Part shown: in pieces, positions 57,913 through 64,000 of the stretch
Layout of the letters: every line of letters starts with the position of its first letter
Numbering within the stretch: the stretch's first letter is position 1
DNA from: Paludibacteraceae bacterium
Lineage (GTDB): Bacteria; Bacteroidota; Bacteroidia; Bacteroidales; Paludibacteraceae
Reading direction: 5' to 3'
Length of the DNA: 64,000 bases
Assembly: GCA_016297215.1 (NCBI GenBank)
Contig: JAEDGZ010000009.1
Location: 1 to 64,000, forward strand
Position numbers and translations under genes: made by a program
The notes under the pieces: model-generated
Databases searched by the model: none
What the model was told of the DNA's origin: nothing
The model's input: the letters and a program-made list of their open reading frames with translations, nothing else

Positions 57913-60900
57913 ATGCCGCAACCAATTGAGAGCCAATATTATAAACATTCCCAACATCCCGTCTCTAATGCGGTTGGAACTGTTGTGTCTGCTACCACAT
58001 ACCACCAACAGTTCACTCCTTTTCATACCACTTCCTCTTATCGGTCTAAACAGGTTGTTTCTGCTGCCTCCTCTGCGAAGCAGTATATGACAACGGCTAC
58101 GATGAATGCGAACGATGGCTGGGAAGTCTTGTCCCCTTGTGCTGTCCCGATGACCTCCGTTTCTTCGATGACGCCGGTCGTCTCCTCTTCGCTCTCTGCC
58201 TCGGAAGAATCCGCCGCGGGGAGTGCTATGGCGTGTGTATCACCTTTCCGCTCCACGTCGGCGTATATGTCTGGTGTGCAGGGCAACGGCTTGCTGGCGA
58301 TGGCAACGCCGATGCATACGGCGGGCTTCGGCGCGATTGCCCAAACGGCAGCGGCAGCCTACGCGGCGCAAAGCCCCCTTTTGGTTGCCACGACAGCGCC
58401 TGCGCGCAGCATAGACTTGGCGAGCATCATCAATTTCTACACCACGGCGGAGGAACTCATGGCGGAGAAACTCTCGTGGGGAGAAGCGCAAGTCACTACC
58501 TATGGTCGCCCCGACGACGGACCTTCTATCGGGGAGTTAACCCCTGTCGGCGATGCTGTCTTGCCCCTCGTGGCATGCGTAATAGCATACGCCGCATATA
58601 AGATTCGCAGAAAGATAACCTTAAAAAAAAGCAAGCGCCTTATGAAAACGAGTTGGTTAAGAAATATAGCAATGGTGATGATGACGGCTATGGCAGCGTC
58701 TATGCAAGTGGTCGCCCAAAAACCACAGCCGGATCCCGCGCAGCAGGCTGCGTTGAATGCCTTATATAAAGCCCTGCCCGACGATACGATTACGCTGTCC
58801 TATTCCAACGACGGCAATACATACTATTTCTTGTCTGCAAACGGCACCGGCGTGCAGGGAGCAACTGCTGTGGAAGGCAAGTTGGCACTATGGAAAGTGC
58901 AAAAAGATAATGATAACAATGGTTTCCGCTTGCAGAATGTAGGGAACAGCCAATGGCTGCTGGTAAGTAGCCAAGGAAACGGAAATGGACAGGGGAACAT
59001 AAGGTTTCAGTTGGTTAGTTCTGACCAACAAAGTACAGTGCTGTATGTAACCAATCCGAAAGAGCCTTACGCCTATCCGACCAAAGGACGCGGCTACGCC
59101 AGTGTATATTATGGTACGAAAAACTACTTGTACTATGATGATGGGAATAAAAATACATGGACAGCGAAAAACGGAGAGAAAAACCCCCTGCGCATCGAGC
59201 GGTGGTCGCAGCATGACTCCGCATGGCTGGTTATAGAACCTGACCACGACATAATCACTTTTCCTTTTGTGCGGGAGGGGAATGGGAATAGCCAACCGCA
59301 GAACCTGACATATTCCACCAAGAAATGGACAGAGGCGTATCTCTATAATGTGCCGGAGAAGACGGAAAGTAGTACTTTCTCGAAGATCCAGTTACAGAGT
59401 GCCACTTCCACGCCTATCGCTACATCTCAACCAAGCATCAAATGGGGATTAAGCGATGGAACGGTTACTACTTTGCCCGATGCCTTGGTAGCCAACGATG
59501 GCGAGACCCACATAGAGACCACGGGTAGAGAAATGATGAGAATCTCAACTCCTGTTTCTACTAATGACGATAAGAAGTGGAGCATTTCCATAGAGACCAT
59601 AGGTGAAAGCCCGATCAATCTAAAAAAAGACGGCAACTATGCGGACTTCGTAGATGTCATCGTAGCCACGGTTACCGACGGCAACCTCACCGCCACCCAC
59701 CGCCAGGCAGTAACACGCCGAGCAGGACACTATCTCTCGGTAGATAGCCTCCATGTGCAGTTGACCCCCTCCAATTACCTCTTCGACAAAGCAGAAAAAA
59801 CCGTTCCCTTCACTACGACCTTGGAGTTAATTACCGGCGGCAAATGGCTCGGAATAGACGAACAAGTGCTGACCAACGGCGGCTATACTTTCTCCAATAC
59901 GGTTACCCAACCCTTCAGTATGGGTAACCTCAGCCAACAGTATGCCTATCGCAATGAAAACGGTACGCAGGCGGATTGGATAGAGGCGGCTACTTCCTCT
60001 AACGGGCACTTCACGGCAAAGGTAAAGGCGAACACCGCTGCGCAAGCACGGCGTGCAACGCTGCTCACTACATATACGTATAGCACCCCATCCAAGACCT
60101 ACCGAACAGCAGTCGCTACCGCGGTTATGCAACTCGGTACCAACCCGGGCACGTATGTGGCTTTCCACCACAACCCCGGACGAGGCAACAGCGCTCTCAA
60201 CGAGAAAGGCTATCAACCCGTACATACCGTCGAGAAGACGATTTATTATAAGCCGAGTGAAGATATTCCTCTCAAACTTAACGAAAAAGCCTTCTATGGC
60301 TACTACCGTTGGTACGACTACGACACCGACAAAGACCCTGCTTTCAAGCCGGATGGCACTTATGATAACAACTTTTGGACTCAGAAGCCAAAAGTTGGTA
60401 CTACTCCTTTCCGAGAAATCAACCAAGGAGATTTTGACCATTCTCGCGGACTATTTGCTACCTATAGCGAACTTTCGAAAGGAACACTCAATAACCCCGA
60501 AATCCATACATGGAGCGACGGCAAAGTACACTCCATCGCTTGTGATGTGAGTGCATATACCGACACAATCATTACCAGCGATGCTATCACCGAGCCTACA
60601 CTCTCTTACCGACAAATCTTCCATTTCCGCCCTGCTGCAGAAGTGGCAGATTCTCTTACCTACTGCACGGAGAACTACTACGAGGTGCACCAGTATATCG
60701 CTCCCACAAACACGGATGTATTGCTTTCTACAGACTACGTACATTACTCCGGTGATAATGTGGATAAGTGCTATTTCTACTGGAAACCCAATACGGGTGG
60801 TGATATGTATCGAGTAGGAAATCATGGAACGCCGGCATGGTATATTGACGATGTGCCGCAGACATTTAGTTCCATGACTTATGTCGGAGACTACCTGAAA

Positions 60901-63900
60901 GTATCTTCCGATAAACCCGATACTGTGGTGTACGACCTGCGTTGGCCCACATCTGCTTCGGGCTTGAGCAAAGAACTGCTCGTCGCCCGCTTTATCGTCT
61001 ATTTTGTGGATAAAGCCACCTACGGACCATCCACCACCGAACTCGTCAGCGACACAGAGATTGCTAAACACTATGTATCTCTCGTCAAGGAAGATTTCAA
61101 CTATGACCAGCCGGGCACAACCGCTGTGAAAGACTATAACGGACACCTCCCGTGGGAGGAAGCCACCTATGGTTACACCTACCCTGTTGACAACACACCT
61201 TCCTATCGACGCCGCTCCCAAAATCCTTTCCCTTACTACGGAGAGTACACGATAACCAATCGTGTCAATAAGTCGTTTGCCATACAGGAGCAACACGGCG
61301 GAGCTGAGAACGGCTATTGCCTCTATGCAGATGGTACCAGCACCCCCGGACTGGTGGCTTCCGTCTCCTCCGATGCCAAGATATGTTCCGGACAGCAGAT
61401 GTATTTCAGCGCATGGGTATGCAACCCTTGCCCCACCAGTGTGGGAGGAGACTTGCCGATATTCCGTTTTAACGTGCAAGGACGCAACCAAGGTGGTGAA
61501 TGGGAAAATGTGGGACAGTTCTTCACCGGCGGGATTCCGAAAGGCAGCCAATGGCATCAGGTCATGTTCCCCATCGTCAGCGAACAAAACTACGACGAGA
61601 CCAGAGTCTCTATCTACAACTTCTCGACCACCAATCAGGGCAACGACTTTATGGTGGATGATATCAACCTATTTGCTTCCCAATTGCCTTTGCAGGCATA
61701 CCAAGCCGCTACTACCTGCGCCAAAGATAGCAACGAGGTCATCATCACCCGTATCGACTACACACGACTCACGGGCGACTGGGCGGGAGATACAATCTAC
61801 TATCAGGTCTATGACAACACTGCCGACTCCGGACTCTGGGCGAAGTACTATCGCTATAAACAAATGGATGTGCAAGACTATCCCGAATGCCCGTATGGAT
61901 ACATCCGCGTACCAAGCAACGACTACGACCCCACTAAAACAAACGACCCGAATTATCTCGCCCAACATGAATATATTACTGAGGACGAGACAAGTCTCGT
62001 CTATGAATCCATCGCAGCATTCAAAGATTCTTTGCTGGCGCGGAAAGATAACGACGGAAGAGTACGTGCTCAGAAAGCCTATGTCAAGACCGTCGAACAA
62101 GGCGAGGAGAGATATGTGATGTACGTGGGAGAGGTGATTACCAAAGACCAACTCAAAGCATCCAACCAATACGAAGTCCGCATGGCGAATACTGTGGATG
62201 ACCTCAAGCACCCCGATTGCGCACTCCGAACGGAGTTGCCCATTAGCCATCAGTCCGATTTCTTCTTCAACGGTAGCGTAGTCCCCGAAGAAGGAGTCTG
62301 CGCCAACAACCTCTATCCCGTCAATGTGGTCGTAACCAACCAGTATGTGGATAAGAATGACCAAGTACAGACCATTAGAGCCAATGCACTTGCCGATTGG
62401 CTCGTCGCGGACAAAACGGACGACTGCTACTTGGCTGACTCACTCAAAACGCCGGAGAACATAGCAAGTGCGGATGCCGCCTTCTTGGCGAAATACGGAT
62501 ACCCGCGAGGAGATGTCAGAGATGCTATGGCGGCAATACGGAGGGTGAGTGATGATAATCCCAATTATGCTGTTAGCGATGCACAACTCCTAAAACCGAC
62601 CACATGGCTCTCACAAGATTGGGTGGTTATGCTACAAGACCTCCAAAACAAAGGATACCTCCAACTGCGCAAAGAAACAGAATGGTGTTATATGCTCTCG
62701 GGAGACACCCTTCGTTATTGGATCTTCCCCATCACGGGTACCGCCAAAGCAGAGATAGAGGGCGAGATGAAGCAACTCAACGACTGCGGAACGCCATCCT
62801 ATATGAGGGTTTGTGCAGAACTAAACGATTTTATTCTATCGTTGAGTCCTATCGAACATGAAAACATGACCGAAAGCCAGAAAGGACAAATCCCGGGAGC
62901 ACGCATCTCCGCTACCGAAGCAAATAGCCAATTCTGGACGGTCGTAAGCGAGTGCTCCGACAAAGTAGAGGGACTGGTGCCTGATAGTTGTATCCTCACC
63001 AATACCAACGACCCACTCGTCTTGGATGCAATGACCAAGCAGGGATTCCGCATGAGATATAGCAATGTGTTAGATAAAGCAGCCAAAACGCTGACCTTAG
63101 CACCCCTCGCGGATAACACCATCGCCATGCGACCGGGCTACGAATACACCCTACGCGTGAAGTTGGTGGGAAACAACGGCACCGGGGGAACTTTATCTGA
63201 TCCCTGCACCGTGGGATACAGTTATTTTAAGGTGATAGTCCTCCCCGACACCATGCTGTGGGCACCCACCGTCAGCAACGAGTGGGGAGACGACCGCAAC
63301 TGGCGTGGCATAGTAAATGCTGACACCATCGACTATGGCTACGCCCCCCTCGCAGGTTTGACCAATGTCATCATTCCCACCATGGCTGACCCCAAAGACT
63401 ATCCCTGCATTTCCCTTACTAATCGTTACCCGATGGATGCGCACTACACCCCCAACGGATGCAAAGATATTCAGTTCCGCAAGAATGCCATCCTCATCAA
63501 CCAGCACTTGCTCGACTACAAGCGTGCGTTTGTTGATATGGTGTTGGCTTCCGCAAAATGGTACTCCATGGCGGCACCCTTGCAGAACATGTATTCCGGC
63601 GACCTCTTCATCCCTCACAGCGGTAAATATACCGGCAAATGGAAGAACTTAGAATCCACACGCGACTTCGAAGTAGCCCCCTTCCAAGGCACACGTCTGA
63701 GCGATGCCGCCTACGCCTTCGCCGCCGCCTACTACAACCAAACAGTAAAACTTTGGCACACCGAGAGCACTTATACCGACCAACTGTCTGCTAACACAGC
63801 GGCGTTCGTCCGCTCCAACGCCATGAACGAACTCCTTGCCCCGGGCAACGGCGTGCAAGTGCGCGGATTCGGACCCGGAGCCGATGGCGAAGAACTCATC

Positions 63901-64000
63901 GTGCGACTACCCAAGCAGGATACACAGTATTACTACTACGATAAAATCACCGACTCTATCAGCAGCAAGAGCGACGCGATACCCAACAGAGCGAATAGTT
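57913..64000 (+). CDS. giant secreted protein with N-terminal PVGD-transmembrane extension (3' truncated)
   Basis: The frame starts at ATG 57913 and stays open to the window end, about 2029 codons. Part 1 (1-243) is Ser/Thr/Ala-rich with FRSTSAYMS near 113-121, then PVGD (211-214), a hydrophobic helix (216-232) and a basic tail. Part 2 begins at Met244 (58642), MKTSWLRNIAMVMMTAMAAS followed by MQVVAQ, a normal signal peptide. It continues as a beta-rich secreted protein: a trefoil-like start (YYFLSANGTGVQG), many beta-sandwich repeats, a jelly-roll region around 1060-1256 (GQQMYFSAWVCNPCPTS, NDFMVDDINLFAS) and long Asp/Asn/Thr-rich stretches. Either the two parts are one fusion, or translation restarts at 58642. 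The layout fits giant surface or type IX-secreted proteins of Bacteroidales. The C-terminus is not visible. Confidence 0.85.
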   Translation, partial: MPQPIESQYYKHSQHPVSNAVGTVVSATTYHQQFTPFHTTSSYRSKQVVSAASSAKQYMTTATMNANDGWEVLSPCAVPMTSVSSMTPVVSSSLSASEESAAGSAMACVSPFRSTSAYMSGVQGNGLLAMATPMHTAGFGAIAQTAAAAYAAQSPLLVATTAPARSIDLASIINFYTTAEELMAEKLSWGEAQVTTYGRPDDGPSIGELTPVGDAVLPLVACVIAYAAYKIRRKITLKKSKRLMKTSWLRNIAMVMMTAMAASMQVVAQKPQPDPAQQAALNALYKALPDDTITLSYSNDGNTYYFLSANGTGVQGATAVEGKLALWKVQKDNDNNGFRLQNVGNSQWLLVSSQGNGNGQGNIRFQLVSSDQQSTVLYVTNPKEPYAYPTKGRGYASVYYGTKNYLYYDDGNKNTWTAKNGEKNPLRIERWSQHDSAWLVIEPDHDIITFPFVREGNGNSQPQNLTYSTKKWTEAYLYNVPEKTESSTFSKIQLQSATSTPIATSQPSIKWGLSDGTVTTLPDALVANDGETHIETTGREMMRISTPVSTNDDKKWSISIETIGESPINLKKDGNYADFVDVIVATVTDGNLTATHRQAVTRRAGHYLSVDSLHVQLTPSNYLFDKAEKTVPFTTTLELITGGKWLGIDEQVLTNGGYTFSNTVTQPFSMGNLSQQYAYRNENGTQADWIEAATSSNGHFTAKVKANTAAQARRATLLTTYTYSTPSKTYRTAVATAVMQLGTNPGTYVAFHHNPGRGNSALNEKGYQPVHTVEKTIYYKPSEDIPLKLNEKAFYGYYRWYDYDTDKDPAFKPDGTYDNNFWTQKPKVGTTPFREINQGDFDHSRGLFATYSELSKGTLNNPEIHTWSDGKVHSIACDVSAYTDTIITSDAITEPTLSYRQIFHFRPAAEVADSLTYCTENYYEVHQYIAPTNTDVLLSTDYVHYSGDNVDKCYFYWKPNTGGDMYRVGNHGTPAWYIDDVPQTFSSMTYVGDYLKVSSDKPDTVVYDLRWPTSASGLSKELLVARFIVYFVDKATYGPSTTELVSDTEIAKHYVSLVKEDFNYDQPGTTAVKDYNGHLPWEEATYGYTYPVDNTPSYRRRSQNPFPYYGEYTITNRVNKSFAIQEQHGGAENGYCLYADGTSTPGLVASVSSDAKICSGQQMYFSAWVCNPCPTSVGGDLPIFRFNVQGRNQGGEWENVGQFFTGGIPKGSQWHQVMFPIVSEQNYDETRVSIYNFSTTNQGNDFMVDDINLFASQLPLQAYQAATTCAKDSNEVIITRIDYTRLTGDWAGDTIYYQVYDNTADSGLWAKYYRYKQMDVQDYPECPYGYIRVPSNDYDPTKTNDPNYLAQHEYITEDETSLVYESIAAFKDSLLARKDNDGRVRAQKAYVKTVEQGEERYVMYVGEVITKDQLKASNQYEVRMANTVDDLKHPDCALRTELPISHQSDFFFNGSVVPEEGVCANNLYPVNVVVTNQYVDKNDQVQTIRANALADWLVADKTDDCYLADSLKTPENIASADAAFLAKYGYPRGDVRDAMAAIRRVSDDNPNYAVSDAQLLKPTTWLSQDWVVMLQDLQNKGYLQLRKETEWCYMLSGDTLRYWIFPITGTAKAEIEGEMKQLNDCGTPSYMRVCAELNDFILSLSPIEHENMTESQKGQIPGARISATEANSQFWTVVSECSDKVEGLVPDSCILTNTNDPLVLDAMTKQGFRMRYSNVLDKAAKTLTLAPLADNTIAMRPGYEYTLRVKLVGNNGTGGTLSDPCTVGYSYFKVIVLPDTMLWAPTVSNEWGDDRNWRGIVNADTIDYGYAPLAGLTNVIIPTMADPKDYPCISLTNRYPMDAHYTPNGCKDIQFRKNAILINQHLLDYKRAFVDMVLASAKWYSMAAPLQNMYSGDLFIPHSGKYTGKWKNLESTRDFEVAPFQGTRLSDAAYAFAAAYYNQTVKLWHTESTYTDQLSANTAAFVRSNAMNELLAPGNGVQVRGFGPGADGEELIVRLPKQDTQYYYYDKITDSISSKSDAIPNRANS
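58623..58630 (+). other. A8 run with possible -1 slippery heptamer
   Basis: In the zero frame the codons are TTA AAA AAA AGC, giving the classic A-AAA-AAA heptamer at 58623-58629. A -1 slip would append about 47 residues (AAG CAA GCG CCT ...) and stop at TAA 58767-58769. That would end the upstream membrane protein inside the signal-peptide region of the giant frame. Confidence 0.4.

Noticed and set aside
58137..58601. 154-codon plus-strand frame inside the upstream part of the giant gene
   Set aside because: The Cys/Arg-rich frame overlaps the longer frame from 57913, which has a promoter, ATG and a coherent helix and tail.

Overview
The window reads as a chromosomal segment of an anaerobic Bacteroidota bacterium, most likely order Bacteroidales. 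The evidence is Bacteroidota-type promoters (TTTG, about 20 bases, then TAnnTTTG) in front of at least twelve transcription units, a TonB-dependent receptor, GldG, a 2-oxoacid:ferredoxin oxidoreductase, a succinyl-CoA:acetate-type CoA transferase, DUF4861 and DUF5683 proteins, and large secreted proteins with short Bacteroidales-style C-terminal tails. No rRNA, phage, transposase or CRISPR was seen. One tRNA (Glu, TTC) is present.

Layout. 1-1.7 kb: end of an InlB-repeat secreted protein and a second secreted protein. 1.9-10 kb (minus strand): metal or cobalamin binding lipoprotein, engB, cstA, Xaa-Pro aminopeptidase, type I pullulanase. 10.5-14.4 kb: thiol peroxidase, metallophosphoesterase, SurA-like foldase and an AT-rich orphan. 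14.4-22.5 kb: gldG, then a pectin and unsaturated-uronate block (GH105, kduI, kduD, DUF4861) with a LysM/receptor protein and a beta-barrel protein in its middle. 22.5-30.5 kb: GT9, parA-parB-DUF5683-mltD and korAB. 30.5-39.5 kb: RNase HI, the division operon murC-ftsQ-ftsA-ftsZ, a Wzz-like protein, DedA and nadC. 39.7-43 kb (minus): a TonB-dependent receptor behind a TPP riboswitch, and a beta-barrel protein. 43-57.2 kb: tRNA-Glu, rpsT, a secreted protein, CoA transferase, fba, OPT transporter, gpmI, rfbB, birA, dacB and a CE7 esterase. From 57.9 kb a very large secreted-protein reading frame runs off the right edge.

The most unusual property is a dense population of small dispersed repeats. 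They include heptamer, 9-mer and 11-mer tandem arrays, GC-rich hairpins, a composite element made of heptamer arms around a palindromic core, and AT-rich inverted repeats. They fill most intergenic spaces. Several copies also lie in frame inside conserved genes: twice in the binding-protein gene and once each in cstA, gldG, mltD and korA. They also form the N-terminus of the LysM protein and the stop codons of two genes. This resembles in principle the in-frame palindromic elements of Rickettsia.

The second notable item is the right-hand giant frame. A 243-codon upstream part ends in a PVGD plus transmembrane plus basic tail. It continues without a stop into a signal peptide and a long secreted protein, with an A8 run (a possible -1 slippery heptamer) at the junction. 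The third is a beta-barrel gene whose only well-placed start codon is ATC.
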